From positions 1,164,143-1,228,142 of the forward strand of contig RDEW01000014.1 of NCBI GenBank assembly GCA_011109175.1: a stretch of 64,000 bases of DNA. Direction: 5' to 3'. The notes below the pieces were generated by a model, which saw only the letters and a list, made by a program, of their open reading frames with translations, did not search any database and was not told where the DNA came from. Origin of the DNA: Dicyema japonicum (Eukaryota > Dicyemida > Rhombozoa > Dicyemidae). Positions within the stretch are counted from its first letter, which is position 1, and every line of letters starts with the position of its first letter. The translations under genes and the position numbers were made by a program. This document shows positions 11,101 through 22,190 of the stretch, in pieces.

Positions 11101-12100
11101 CCATACCTCTAATGATCCATGCGAAGAGGTTCTGATCAACAAACTTAAAAATGACACTAGCCCATGAATATATGGAATAAATGAACAACTCATTTAAATG
11201 CTTCCGAATTATTGACAAAAAAATTGTCACCATTTATAAAAAATGTTTGAAACGCTTATACCTTTACCATTGGGAGAAGGCCTCCTAGCCCCAATCCAAA
11301 ACTATTGAAATAATCAGCCCTGTCGAAAACCAAGGCCAATCATATTACTGAACTCAATAATAAAGATTTTCTCAAATGTTGTGGTTGAAGAAATAAGTCC
11401 GGTGGTGGAATAGTAATCCGTTAATCAAAGCGGATTCAGGAGCGTTCGATCCACTTCAGACATTGTATGGAGATATGACACAAAGATAAAAGAATGAAAT
11501 AAATATCCTCGGAATCGACTTCTCAAGAGAATTTGACACAGTAATACTCGAAACAATACTGGATGAGGATTCCCTAAGATGATGAGACTCCTCATGCCCA
11601 CGAGATAGACTATGTTTCCGAAAAGATAGGGATATAAAAATATTCTAAACTCTAAAACCATCGACTTATCTCGCTTGATGTGGTATGCCCATACGAATAT
11701 AGCGATTGTTATCCAAAAAGCTTAGNCGGAATCGACTTCTCAAGAGAATTTGACACAGTAATACTCGAAACAATACTGGATGAGGATTCCCTAAGATGAC
11801 GAGACTCCTCATCCCCACGAGATAGACTATGTTTCCGAAAAGATAGGGATATAAAAATATTCTAAACTCTGAAACCATCGACTTATCTCGCTTGATGTGG
11901 TATGCCCATACGAATATAGCGATTGTTATCCAAAAAGCTTAGAGATTTCAGCTATAGACTACGTGACGACATTTCCTACGGAATCCAAAAGACTTGTAGT
12001 GAAGCGACCAAAGAAAGAATATCACTAAGTTCTAGAAATCGAATATGATTGGGTTTAGCTCAGAGAATATGTCCTATTCGTGTCAACTGTAGCTTAAATT
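11100..12100 (+). mobile_element. Heavily decayed LINE-C RT
   Basis: Scattered matches in order: TLPLGEGLLAPIQ, RPIILLNSI, QSGFRSVRSTSDIVW and ILGIDFSREFDTV, equivalent to the better-kept copy at 29333-29675 (LPLGTGLLIPIQKTNK, LRPIILLNSLRKVL). A 216-bp stretch is repeated on either side of the N at 11726. The reverse-complement counterpart lies at about 49990-50600. Confidence 0.65.
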
Positions 12101-12490
12101 CTAATATAATAATAAGCCATTAATTTGAAACCCAAAATTCCCTATTTAATTAAAACCCAATGAGAGTTCCGAGTAGCAGAAGAACAGTTAGAAGATGACA
12201 TTTACCTAAATAAATGAAATGAAAATACCTGTTATACCATTCCTTTTCTTAAAGGCTATGGTTCTTAGATGTTTCGTCAAAAGATGTAAATATTCTACCT
12301 TTATAGTTAAAATATTATAAGACTGCAATTTCTACGTTATGTTCATCATTGTTTATTTTGTAATGTTTAGAGAGTTCGTTCTAAAATCAGTATAAGCCTA
12401 ACAAGGAAACTAAAAATGAGTTCATGATCTAAAATAGGTCAAAACGAGCAACCATCATTCTGTGAAATATACGTTCTAAGCTTTATGACG
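12101..12490. other. 3' flank of the left-arm gene, AT-rich
   Basis: No coding similarity found. Conserved with 49560-49960 only because both lie in the inverted duplication. Confidence 0.35.
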
Positions 12491-12497
12491 TAGAGTT

Positions 12498-12952
12498 TTA
12501 TATGTCTCTAAAATTGAGTTTCCTTCTTACAGAATATTCTGGGAGACTCGATTCACATTCTTCATCACTGAAGGCTATAGTAATAATAATTTGCTTACGA
12601 ATATTTCTAATCTTTTCCAAGAAATACTCGAATGCAAGAAGTGAATCGATCTATAGTCATTCAAATACTCACTGTCGCTTTTTTTAGATTACTACTGTCA
12701 ATTATTCTGTTTTGTTCTGTTATTTTGCCATCCTTTTTTAACACAGTCATTATATTTATCTAAACATGTACACTGAAAATACTCCAAAGGTTGATAATTC
12801 TGGCTGAAGCTTTATCTGAACTATTTTGTGTCAAATTGAAAATTACCGCATTTTTTATCAACGTCATGCCTGACAATTTCAACGTTAATCAATTCACTGT
12901 TCTTGGGATTATTACACACACTACAATGAGGCGCTGTGGTATCCTAGATGTG
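12498..12952 (-). CDS. Unidentified mini-intron gene, left copy (partial 5')
   Basis: Exons read on the minus strand: 12925-12952 (start uncertain), 12847-12901, 12783-12820, 12673-12759 and 12498-12650, joined across GT-AG introns of 23, 26, 23 and 22 nt with consistent phases. The joined frame is open and ends at TAA 12498-12500. It reads TSRIPQRLINSELINVEIVR, then KCVQIKLQPELSTFG, NIMTVLKKDGKITEQNRII, LLAFEYFLEKIRNIRKQI and finally VRRKLNFRDI. I do not recognise the family: soluble, charged, alternating beta then helical, no signal peptide or membrane segment. The 5' exons are unclear; more exons may lie up to about 13200, possibly with a GC-AG intron. The right-arm copy is also intact, which supports a real gene. 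Open frames on the opposite strand here are shadows. Confidence 0.6.
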
Positions 12953-13480
12953 CTATACTGGATTAATAGCAAATATAATAACATTTTACTTTTTATCGCA
13001 GCAGACCTATATTAAATTAGATTATATGCATAATTCTTATAACGCTAAAAAATTACCAGTTTTATTATTTAAAAAATTATACTTAATTGGTGTTAAGGAA
13101 TTCACTGAGACTGAGCAAAATATTCAATCCAAGATCCATAAACCTCAAATCCACCAAATGAATCCTAATATACACATTACAATATTTAATATTCATGACC
13201 TCAAATTATTTTAAAAATGGTAGAAACTATTTGTGGATTTCTTAGGATTGTTGGAAATAAACTCTACCAATCTTGGGTAGAGTTACAAGTACTCCAAGAT
13301 AAATCAAAAAGAGGGTTATAAATTAAATTTATTTCACACCATAAATGAACATGCTTTTATGTTGATAACCAATGTAATGATTCTCAACGAAGAAGAGTGT
13401 GCCATAAACTCCCTGTTACTCCCCATCTCCACATCAGATTCAGTCGAAATATTTCCGTTAGAGTCCAGTGGGCTGTGCTC
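12953..13480. other. Upstream region of left-arm gene
   Basis: AT-rich. Possible extra 5' exons of the minus-strand gene could lie here (an ATG with NIKYCNVYIRIHLVDLRF is seen near 13190), but I could not connect them in frame. No other feature seen. Confidence 0.3.
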
Positions 13481-14160
13481 ACGGCATGTCAGTTCCACAA
13501 GTTAGAGGTAAAAGTACTTTCACAGAACCAAAGAGCGAATTAACTAAGGTCCCGTTTTTGCCACAAGTTTTAAAATCTGCTTCACTAGGTTTCTTAATCG
13601 CCCTCTGCTTTGTGTATCTGTCCTTAGATCTGTTAGGTTTTCTGCAGATTTAAGTTTTCTTCCAATTCCATTAAGATCCTGACTCTGGGTCTTCCTCTGA
13701 ACGATGATTTGTTCTAATTGTTAAAGTAATTGTCTATTATTATATTTGCAGGGGCGTTTATGTCTATTCTAAGCACGTGCCCAAACAGTCTCCACCTTGA
13801 TTCAATAATGATGCTTATTGGCCTCGATTGCGCCACAGAGTATAATTTCTTGTTTGAAATCTTTCTGGGCCAACCTAGACCCATTAAATTACGTAATTGT
13901 TTGCGATGAAATATATCCATTTTCTTGAGCTCTAGCTCTGTGACCCCCCAATTACCCGAGTTGTACATAAGCACCGGTTTTATATATGCGTTGTATAGTC
14001 TTATTCTTAGATTTATTTTAGTTTTCGTCGACTCCATATCTTCTGCATTTTCTTATTCATGGCAGTGGCTAGAACTCTTAATGCATCATGTCCTTAGTGT
14101 CACCAAGTAAGGATCCCAATTTATTTTTTTCCTCCAATTTTCATCAATATATTTTAATTC
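13480..14160 (-). mobile_element. LINE-C C-terminal part and 3' end (left arm)
   Basis: On the minus strand: MESTKTKINLRIRLYNAYIK, then VLMYNSGNWGVTELELKKMD, RWRLFGHVLRIDINAPANII, and frameshifted remnants of the GRPR/C-terminal block, ending near VAKTGP. A subfamily distinct from the 9 kb copies. The counterpart on the plus strand is at 47830-48200. Confidence 0.65.
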
Positions 14161-14566
14161 CCTTGTGATTCTTATGTGTTCAGTCTTTTCCTGATTCGAG
14201 TCTTATATTATTTATATTAAAACTATAACATTTATATTTCATTTTAAAATACTAGCGTCATTTCTGATACTTCGCGATGATTCTTGTTCAAAAAAAGTAA
14301 TATATAAAAATATATTTCTTTTGGATTCATTAAAAATATCAGGATTCTCATAATCCGCTTTGTTTGCAATGTGGTACAGTGTTTTCCAATGAGACAATGA
14401 AGCCATCCCGCTTAATCGAACATATAAAGCGTAAACATCCCAACTCAATTGGAAAAAAACAGAAATTTTTTTAATTAAAATAGAATTGTGAAAAATAAAA
14501 ACACTTTACTTCTCTTTTTAATAAAAGTATATTTCATAAAAACACTTTACTTCTCTGATGACGGCG
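14161..14566. other. AT-rich stretch with short direct repeats
   Basis: Contains AAAAACACTTTACTTCTCT twice (about 14498-14516 and 14547-14565), the second immediately beside the SINE. One copy may be a target-site duplication. No gene seen. Confidence 0.35.
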
Positions 14567-14700
14567 TCACTCGTCAAACCATTTCTGCATCGTAGATGCG
14601 TGGAACCTTCCACCAGGTGAACAGCAGCGAGATTCGAACCCGTAGCCTAAGCCACTTTAGCCCGACACCTAACCACTAAGCCACCCGGTAAAATCTATAT
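14567..14700 (-). repeat. tRNA-derived SINE (left arm only)
   Basis: On the minus strand it reads from a tRNA-like head with A box TGGCTTAGTGGTTAGG and B box GGTTCGAATC at normal tRNA spacing, into a body ending with TTGACGAGTGACGCCGTCAT. The same body occurs at 34858 and 60389, the latter again preceded by a B box. It is absent from the right arm at the matching point (about 47418), so it inserted after the duplication or was lost there. Confidence 0.7.
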
Positions 14701-15233
14701 AACGAAAATACCCAATTTATCATCACTCCATTGTTTGAAATGATTGATTTCTTTAGACGTAAAAACTTCTAAATTTTCTGATTCCGTTATTTCCAATAAA
14801 CATTTGCCGTCAGAATTAGTTTTCACACAACCATATGGAACTCCCACAAGGATTGGGTTTTCATTATTAACGAAAAATCTTTTATAATCCTTTAATAATT
14901 CCTAAATCTTTTGGAGTAATTTCCACCAATTGTTATCCAACCAATGGAAGTGTACAAATCAATGCATAATAATTCGCAAACATTCTCTTCTTGACAATCG
15001 CGTTTTAATACTCTTTTTGAGAAAATAGAGGTGCCAGTACCAGATATGGCTCCGGGACGCCATGGAATATCAATCGAATTATAACCAGGGATATTAATAA
15101 TTTCAGGTTTTTGCATCCATTTTAACAGCGCTGGTAAGGGCTACCAGCTCCGCAGCCAAAAAATTGAAATTTTCTTTATAATTTAAATTTCCCAATTTTT
15201 ATTAAAGAAAAGAGAGTAAAGGTTATATAGCGG
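14701..15233 (-). mobile_element. Unclassified repeat, possible endonuclease fragment (left)
   Basis: The minus strand reads EIINIPGYNSIDIPWRPGA, then GTGTSIFSKRVLKRD and VCELLCIDLYTSIGWITIGG, loosely like an EEP endonuclease N-terminal half; a second block further on reads ENPILVGVPYGCVKTNSDGK. The right-arm copy at 46960-47420 carries the same blocks. The catalytic Asp/His motifs of EEP nucleases are not seen, so the assignment is tentative. It runs into the gap. Confidence 0.4.
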
Positions 15234-15871
15234 NNNNNNNNNNNNNNNNNNNNNNNNNNNNNNNNNNNNNNNNNNNNNNNNNNNNNNNNNNNNNNNNNNN
15301 NNNNNNNNNNNNNNNNNNNNNNNNNNNNNNNNNNNNNNNNNNNNNNNNNNNNNNNNNNNNNNNNNNNNNNNNNNNNNNNNNNNNNNNNNNNNNNNNNNNN
15401 NNNNNNNNNNNNNNNNNNNNNNNNNNNNNNNNNNNNNNNNNNNNNNNNNNNNNNNNNNNNNNNNNNNNNNNNNNNNNNNNNNNNNNNNNNNNNNNNNNNN
15501 NNNNNNNNNNNNNNNNNNNNNNNNNNNNNNNNNNNNNNNNNNNNNNNNNNNNNNNNNNNNNNNNNNNNNNNNNNNNNNNNNNNNNNNNNNNNNNNNNNNN
15601 NNNNNNNNNNNNNNNNNNNNNNNNNNNNNNNNNNNNNNNNNNNNNNNNNNNNNNNNNNNNNNNNNNNNNNNNNNNNNNNNNNNNNNNNNNNNNNNNNNNN
15701 NNNNNNNNNNNNNNNNNNNNNNNNNNNNNNNNNNNNNNNNNNNNNNNNNNNNNNNNNNNNNNNNNNNNNNNNNNNNNNNNNNNNNNNNNNNNNNNNNNNN
15801 NNNNNNNNNNNNNNNNNNNNNNNNNNNNNNNNNNNNNNNNNNNNNNNNNNNNNNNNNNNNNNNNNNNNNNN
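15234..15871. other. Assembly gap (638 N)
   Basis: Run of N. It truncates the left inverted-duplication arm and the 5' part of the next LINE-A. Confidence 0.99.
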
Positions 15872-17665
15872 CATAAAAGAACACAAGGACAAGAGATGGC
15901 AGCATCTAGTTAACCACCTCGACAGGAAAAGTACATCCCGACACTTCTGGAAAACTCTTAAACAAGTCAAGTCGGAGCTGGATGATGCAGACGGAACCGG
16001 AAAGTCTTCTCCTGAACACTTATGCCACCTACATCCTAACACCCTTATTACGCTGGAATTAGCTTCAAATCATTCTCGAAACACCTGGACATTAAGGTGC
16101 GTGCCCATAAACCGAAGAAGGAACCTTACCACGAACTATTCACAGATGACCAAGTCTTGGATGTGATCACCAGATCAAAGAGCTCACGGGCGTACGGGCC
16201 TGACAAAGTATCTTATATTCACCTAAAACACCTAAGCCACTACGCAATTGGCTACCTCACGCATATATACAATCTGTCCATTAACTATAATATTATTCCC
16301 AAGATTTGGAGAATTCTATCATAGACCGATATTGAAGGCTGGGAAACCAGAGACAGAACCTGCCTCCTACAGGCCTATTTCCGTTACCAGCACACTGTCA
16401 AAAATTATGGAGAAATTTGTATTATCAGTCATTATTTCGTATCTTCCACGTCCTATATTTCAACATGGTTTCCTCCGCGGTAGGTCCACCGCTACATATT
16501 TGGCAACCCTATCGCAGTTCATTGCCGACGGTTTTAACACCCATCTCCCGCCTCACAAACGCACAATCTTGGTTTCTATTGACATCAACAAAGCCTTTGA
16601 CACTGTTTCGAGGAAAATCCTGGTTGGAAAAATATTTTCTACTAATATTCGTCCGAATGTGAAATTATGGCTAGCCAACTTTTTGTCTGGAAGACGTAGA
16701 AGAGTAGTCAGTGGTGATCTCAGATCTAGATCACGATTACTACCGAACGGGGTACCCCAGGTGTCTCCACTTTCACCAATTCTATTCAACCTATTCCTAC
16801 ACGACCTACCTAATGATGGAGACTAAGATTCCCTGCTATTATCCTACACAAACGATGTAGTCATTGTAATACGGAACCGCTCGACGCAAGTCGCATCCCT
16901 TAAAACTCAGACAAATTGAACACTCTCCACGATTGGATTGTTGGCAATCAACCTACGATTTCTGCAACCAAGTCCATCTGTTCCACTTTCACTTCGGACC
17001 GTCGTTCCAAGGATGAACCGAGTATCTTTATTGGTCCCACTCGGATTCCAGTGACAAGGTCCCCCACTGTCCTTGGAGTCAAGTACGACAGTCTTCTCAA
17101 TTTCAACTCCCACGCAACAGAAATGATTACCAGGGGCCTCCAGAAAGTTAACGTTTTACGCGCCCTTGTCCGGAGGACCACGAGGAACATGGACTTTTCC
17201 GTTTCTACCCTCTACCAACAAACAATCGCGCCTGCCGTTGAGTATGCTTCCGTTGCATGGAGATTCACGCTATCGGGGTCTATGGTCCAAAGAATCAACT
17301 CGATACACCGGAAAACAATCAGTATGCTTTGCCCACGTAATGAATCAACAGTCGACCCAATACTCATAGCTAAGATCCGTAGTCGTGGCTCCGGATTTCT
17401 TCGCGTCTGTGAGGAAGATGGAAATCCGCTTCGCCTGATCCTTTCCATGGCAAGAGAAAACCGATTGGATAAGAAATTCCCCTCCCCGATCGGATTCCTC
17501 TGCAAGACCGAGAGAAGGCTCTTCCGGAAAGTAGTGGGGACGATGGAAGATCACAGACGTCGAATGGCACAATTGATTGCGAGGACTGGGATCACCTAAC
17601 TGTTTGACTCTTTTGTCTTTCTTTCTCGTTGTTCCCTGGGTTATTAAAATAAAAATAAAATAAAA
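15872..17665 (+). mobile_element. LINE-A, best preserved RT half
   Basis: RT motifs in order: SSRAYGPDKVSYIHLKHL, ASYRPISVTSTLSKIMEK, FLRGRSTATYLATLSQF, DINKAFDTVSRKILV, LLPNGVPQVSPLSPILFN, and motif C as SYTNDVVIV, so the usual YADD is YTND. The C-terminal domain (16916-17599) is open, with LGVKYDSLLNFNSHATEMI, and ends MAQLIARTGIT-stop. The tail is GGGTTATTAAAATAAAAATAA. A few in-frame stops (e.g. TAA near 16826) and the altered motifs make it inactive. The endonuclease half lies in the gap. Confidence 0.8.
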
Positions 17666-17935
17666 AATTCTCCCGCTGATGGAGATGGGTTATCAATTGT
17701 CTTTTAAGGCATTTCTTTCGGGAAGATTCCAACCTCCTGAAGGAAGGCAACTGACTCCATTTCAGAATGTGGTAGTTCGTAGTCCTGTCCCCATGATGCG
17801 ATTTTAACCGCGATTTCACTTCCCGAAAACTAAAACCTATTTTAATTTCGATTATGAGAATATGGAATATGTCGTCTGACACCCATAATCTATTAATATT
17901 TAAATTATATAAAAAACTTAAATTTTAACCAGCAA
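17666..17935. other. Unassigned spacer
   Basis: Moderate GC at first, then AT-rich. No convincing coding similarity on either strand. Confidence 0.35.
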
Positions 17936-18530
17936 TTGAAAAAACGAATTAATTTTCGAATAAATTGTCATCTTAGCCATATTAAAAACGAAAACACATT
18001 TTATTGACACATTTTGGTTCCAAGCAATTCCTTCTAGAGTTTCTCCCAGTTCTATTTCCCTCTGCTCGATCAACGCATATTTTGCACAGTCTAATTTGGC
18101 GTTCAATACTTTTTTTATTTTTTCGTTTTACTAAATCTTTATCTATTAAAGTGTTAGTCAGTATTTCCTCTTTTTGGAATAGCTCAATAACCTTCCAAAC
18201 TGATGGATGAAGATAACACCAATATTATTTAGCTTTTTATTCCACGATTCGCTGAAATTATTTGTTCTGGATTTATTCGTTACAGTTGCATCATGTACAT
18301 TCCACTTAGATGGTAGAAAAATAGGAGGAATGTGTAGAATTCTGACAATTAATGAATTGTCGTTTTCAGAAACAGTTCGATATGTACCAAGAACATAAGT
18401 ACGGTCAAATTAATCAAGAAGCAATCTTGCTTCTGGAAATGTATGTTGTACAATACAATAAAGAAAATTGATTCCATATTCTAAATCTTCAGCAAGCAAA
18501 AAAGCAAGCCCATCGATCATAGAGCAGAAC
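17936..18530 (-). pseudogene. MULE-type transposase, C-terminal fragment
   Basis: Minus strand: GLAFLLAEDLEYGINFLYC, then TYVLGTYRTVSENDNSLIV, IPPIFLPSKWNVHDATVTNK, SRTNNFSESWNKKLNNIGV and, after a frameshift, HPSVWKVIELFQKEEILTN. The block RTNN-x2-E-x-WN-x-K-L followed by HPSVWxxIxxxxxEE is typical of the region after the catalytic core in MULE-like transposases of animals. There is a stop near 18405 and a frameshift near 18200. Confidence 0.65.
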
Positions 18531-18810
18531 AAACGAATTGAAAAATTTGACTTTTTTCAAAAAATATAAACATGGCTTAAAAATTTTTGTTTTTTTTCTA
18601 TTTTTTGTAAAATTAGCAGTAGAAAATAGGAAAAACAGAAAAAAGTCAAATGCAAATTTTTCTTAAATTTTTTTGTAAACAAATAATGTCTTTAAAATCT
18701 TATTTTAATTGAAAATAACCAAGAAATAATGATTTGACTTTTTTCCATTTGACATTTTTTCCAAATTAAAATTTTACCTTTTTTCCGTTTGACTTTTTTT
18801 CCTACTGCTG
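18531..18810 (-). repeat. Probable MULE terminal region with GGAAAAAAGTCAAA repeats
   Basis: Read on the minus strand, variants of GGAAAAAAGTCAAA occur several times between about 18795 and 18545, upstream of the transposase. Such reiterated terminal motifs fit transposase-binding sites at an element end. The partner terminus on the other side was not found. Confidence 0.4.
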
Positions 18811-18884
18811 AAGAAATATCTCTAGTTTTTGAGACACAACTTAAAAAGATATTTGATGTGGGCGATGATGTCATCGCGGAGAAG

Positions 18885-19920
18885 ACTTGTTACGAACCCT
18901 AATCAGAGACATCTCAACTCCAAGTTATGCAAATCCAGAGAATCCAAATTTCTCCTGAATGTCATGTCTCGACATATCTAAAGCATCTGACAGTGTTAAC
19001 CACAGAGCTATAATCTATCAGTTATCTCGGACGGGGAGCCCGAAGGAATTAGTGATTTGGGTGAAAGTGTAGCTAGAAGGAAGAAAATCCTATGTTAGAT
19101 ACGGACGCTATTTTTATAATATGATATTATTGAAGAGAGGAGTCCCACAAGGATCAATTTTGAGCCCTCTATTTTTTAATGTTCTAAAGGCCGGTTTCCC
19201 GTCTCCGTCTACACCAAGTACGAGATCTCTGATATACGCAGACGACATGCTACTGTCTGATGTGTCGAGATCGAGCATGATCTCAGAGAGGAGACTCAAT
19301 GTGTACATGGAAGAGATAAAAGACTGGTGCGGTCTTTGTGGGTTAAACTGTCAGAAGAAAAATCTAGTGCAATGATGTTCTTCGGTCGGAATGGTAAAAG
19401 AAATCAGAAAAACTCCAAATGCGGAATCAACATTGTGAGCACCTGAAGTATCTCGGAACAGCTTTTGAGAAATCTCGGAGCACATTGTGGGATTTTAAAC
19501 TAAAAAGGAATAAAGCCCACCAAGCGATATTGTGTATGAGGAAATTGAGACTCGAAACGGATATGTTTTTATTTTTCACGTACGATCATTCCATCACTCC
19601 TTTATGGACTGGAAGGATGGTATTACACTGCATACAATGAGCGTTTTATCTTGCGTCTAGAAAAATAGAGGAGAGCAGCAAGATTGCCCTACACAAAAGG
19701 CTCGACGAGAAGCTAGATGAAAATTTGCTAGTAATGTCGATAAGAGATGCAGCAGAAAAAAGGATGGAAAACTACCTGAAAAGAGATGCCATCATTGACT
19801 CGTATGTTGCAGCACAGAATAAACGATAAGAGGGGTCTGAGAGCACAGAGAAGAATTCAAGCGTTTGCAGGACTTGCGGCAAATAACTCCCTCTTTAATT
19901 TTTCCTTGCTAATAAAGTTG
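18885..19920 (+). mobile_element. LINE-D RT fragment, copy 1
   Basis: Frames give LDISKASDSVNHRAIIYQLS, KRGVPQGSILSPLFFNVLKA, RSLIYADDMLLSDVSRSS and EEIKDWCGLCGLNC, then a C-terminal region with KYLGTAFEKS and KAHQAILCMRKLRLETD. The YADD catalytic motif is intact but several frameshifts break the frame. Nearly the same sequence is at 31505-32430. Confidence 0.75.
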
Positions 19921-20090
19921 TTATTTGTTTGTTAAAATCAATTAATTAACAAAACATGTTTGATTAACTGTTATATCAAAAAAGACTAAATCAATATATA
20001 ACAAATCGATGATGTATGCTCTGCAATTCAAAGACGAATTCGAAATTTAGAATGATCGACTGTTTTGTTCCCTATGCAATAAAATAGTCG
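19921..20090. other. Spacer
   Basis: AT-rich, no feature recognised. Confidence 0.3.
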
Positions 20091-21480
20091 ATTCATTAAA
20101 GAAATTTAGTTAGTTAAGTAACCCCAGCCTCACTAACTTGTAGAAGGCCAGCAGCTATGAAGTAGGACGCAGCAGATGTTGGTCGCTCCCATAGATCGTT
20201 TAGTCTTAGTCTGTAGAGGAACATTGTGCCAATTCATGACATTCAAATAGGTGATTTGTTGTCAACATGTGGAGGTTGCAAAAGAGACAAAGTATATCGT
20301 ATGTTGGTAGATATGAGTGGTGCCCACATCGTAGACGATCCAGGTTTACTCGGACGTCCCTTGAAAGAGAGGATTCTGATTGGTCTATTGGAGGAGGGGG
20401 TCGCTGTAATACTTTATTGTCTCCGAGTCTTCGGATGCTTCTCGTAGAAACAAAATCGTGTATCTGTTTCAGACGACTCCTGTCATTGGGGATGGAAGGA
20501 ATGGATGATAACATTGGAGACAGGTCACTGATTGTCATAATAATTCTCATTTTGTTTTGCGGCTTGCATAGGAAGTGGCAGGGGTGTTCTAGACTGTAGG
20601 CTTGGGAGAGGAACTGCAGGGCTCTCATTTCCAGATGGTTTCTAATTGGAAGGATCTTTGACTCCCAATGTAGATGATCGACAGGAGTTGATCTGAGACA
20701 TCCAGTAATTATTTTTTTTGTAGTTTGTCAATAGAAGTAAGAGAGGCAGAGGTTGACCAGCAAGGGCTTGCATAGTTAATAGTTGTTCGAATGAATTGTT
20801 TATGATGGTTAAGAGTTATTTGCTTTAGCCAAAGGAATGGCCTGACACAGCATTAAGTATGTTGATCTTGCGAGAAGCCTTTGTACATTGTTCCTCCACA
20901 CGTTTAGAGAAAGTTAGTAGTTAGTCATAAATAACTCCAAGTATTTTGAGATGTTTCGTAACGGTGAGTGGTTGTCCATGAACTGTTAAAATTGGTTGAA
21001 AAATTAGTTGGCGGCGATTGGACGTGAATACAGTGACGGTGGATTTCGATGGAGAGTGGGATAGGTGGTTTGCTCCAAGCCACACTTCAAGAGTGTTCAA
21101 GTAATTTTGAAAATCCTTCGTTGCATCGTTAACGTTTATGTCTTTAATCAGATTATTTGCATACAATAGAAGTGTCTTGGAATCGGTTGGAATATCGCTT
21201 AAGTGTAAGTTGAATAAGGTAGGTGACAAAACGGAGCTTTGGAAACTCCATTTGGAAGGAGTCTGTAATGAGATAGACATGACATAGTTTCAGCTCGATT
21301 AATTCTTCCAGAGAGAAAATTTGTAGCCAATTCTGAAGACGTGGAGGAATTCGAGATGCAAGAATTTTGTTACTTAGCACGCGCTTTGATGTTCGATCAA
21401 ACGCCTTGGTTAGGTCAATCGATGCAAGGATAGTCCGTTTGGGAGTATTATAACCGTTGAAACCAGAAATTTAGAAGATA
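20091..21480 (-). mobile_element. LINE-A, antisense RT and C-terminus
   Basis: From high to low coordinates: SIDLTKAFDRTSKRVLSNKI, FQSSVLSPTLFNLHLSDIP, motif C as LLLYANNLIKD (YANN for YADD), STVTVFTSNRRQ, LKILGVIYD, and a C-terminal block at 20206-20628 with LDRLRCGHHSYLPTYDILC followed by a CxxC-x5-H-x4-C knuckle near LFCNLHMLTTNHLFEC. Multiple frameshifts. This subfamily also appears at 10441-10860 and 28455-28990. Confidence 0.7.
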
Positions 21481-22190
21481 TCTTTTCAGAGTTATGTCCT
21501 CCAGATGTTGTTACCACCTGGATAAATTTTAGATATTGTAATTGGCAGTTAAATAATATTTCAAAAATTACGACGCCGTATATATTTAGAGTGTTAATTC
21601 TACAATCGATTAGCAATACATCTACACTCATTAAGGACAATAGTTTTGAACTATACTGGATTAGATGATCAACTATTAGATATTGTAGTTGGCAGTTAAA
21701 TAATATTTCGAAAATTACAACGCCGTATATATTTAGAGTGTTAATTCTACAATCGATTAGCAATACATCTACACTCATTAAGGACAATAGTTTTGAACTA
21801 TACTGGATTAGATGATCAACTATTACCATTTGAACGGATACCCTGAGGGTTAAGAGGGCAACTAAAAGTTGTTTTAATGAGAAAAACAGATATTTCAAAG
21901 ACATTTTTGTGAAAATGAGAAAAGTCAATAAGAAAAAATAAAAGTAATAATTAATCAACACAGCAATCCATCCAATGTGGTCCCCGCCGACATTATCGAC
22001 GTTGCCTCTCACGATTGCGACAGAGATCAACTGAAAAAGCCACCGGGTCTCACGTGCGTCGTCGTGGCTTTTTAGTGTAGCTAAGCGTCAAAGTTTCTTT
22101 TGGAAGCGAAACGATTTCCCACATATCAGTTGTCTCGACCACAATCGGATTGAACTAATGTGAAAAACTATTTGATTATGAGTTATAACN
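21450..22190. repeat. Dispersed repeat R with internal 148-bp tandem duplication
   Basis: This block recurs at 43985-44475 and partly at 22191-22470. Inside it a 148-bp unit is tandemly duplicated (about 21529-21676 and 21677-21824). Near its end is a hairpin with a perfect 10-bp stem, AAAAAGCCAC (22034-22043) and GTGGCTTTTT (22064-22073). No protein match is clear. Possibly a non-autonomous element attached to a LINE-A 5' truncation. Confidence 0.6.

Larger units (their letters stand above)
8503..15233 (+). repeat. Left arm of ~6.5 kb inverted segmental duplication
   Basis: Matches the reverse complement of 46890-53018. Anchors in order: the EEP/RT inverted junction (8503-8751), the LINE-C 3' end, a decayed LINE-C RT (11100-12100), the mini-intron gene (12498-12952 -), a LINE-C 3' part (13480-14160 -) and an unclassified block (14740-15233 -). 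Left-only sequence includes the SINE at 14567-14700, a second LINE-C 3' copy and a 216-bp repeat at a single-N seam. The arm runs into the gap at 15234, so its true end is unknown. Confidence 0.85.

Noticed and set aside
12791-13214. Plus-strand open stretches of 74 and 88 codons, nearly identical in both inverted arms
   Set aside because: They are antisense to the reconstructed mini-intron gene and are conserved only because the arms are duplicates.
15176-16042. Long open frames crossing runs of N (also 29333-30554 and 54394-55766)
   Set aside because: The length comes from undetermined bases; only the short flanking parts carry information.
22034-22073. 10-bp hairpin as a histone mRNA stem-loop or terminator
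   Set aside because: The sequence does not match the histone stem-loop consensus, no histone gene is adjacent, and bacterial-type terminators do not apply here.
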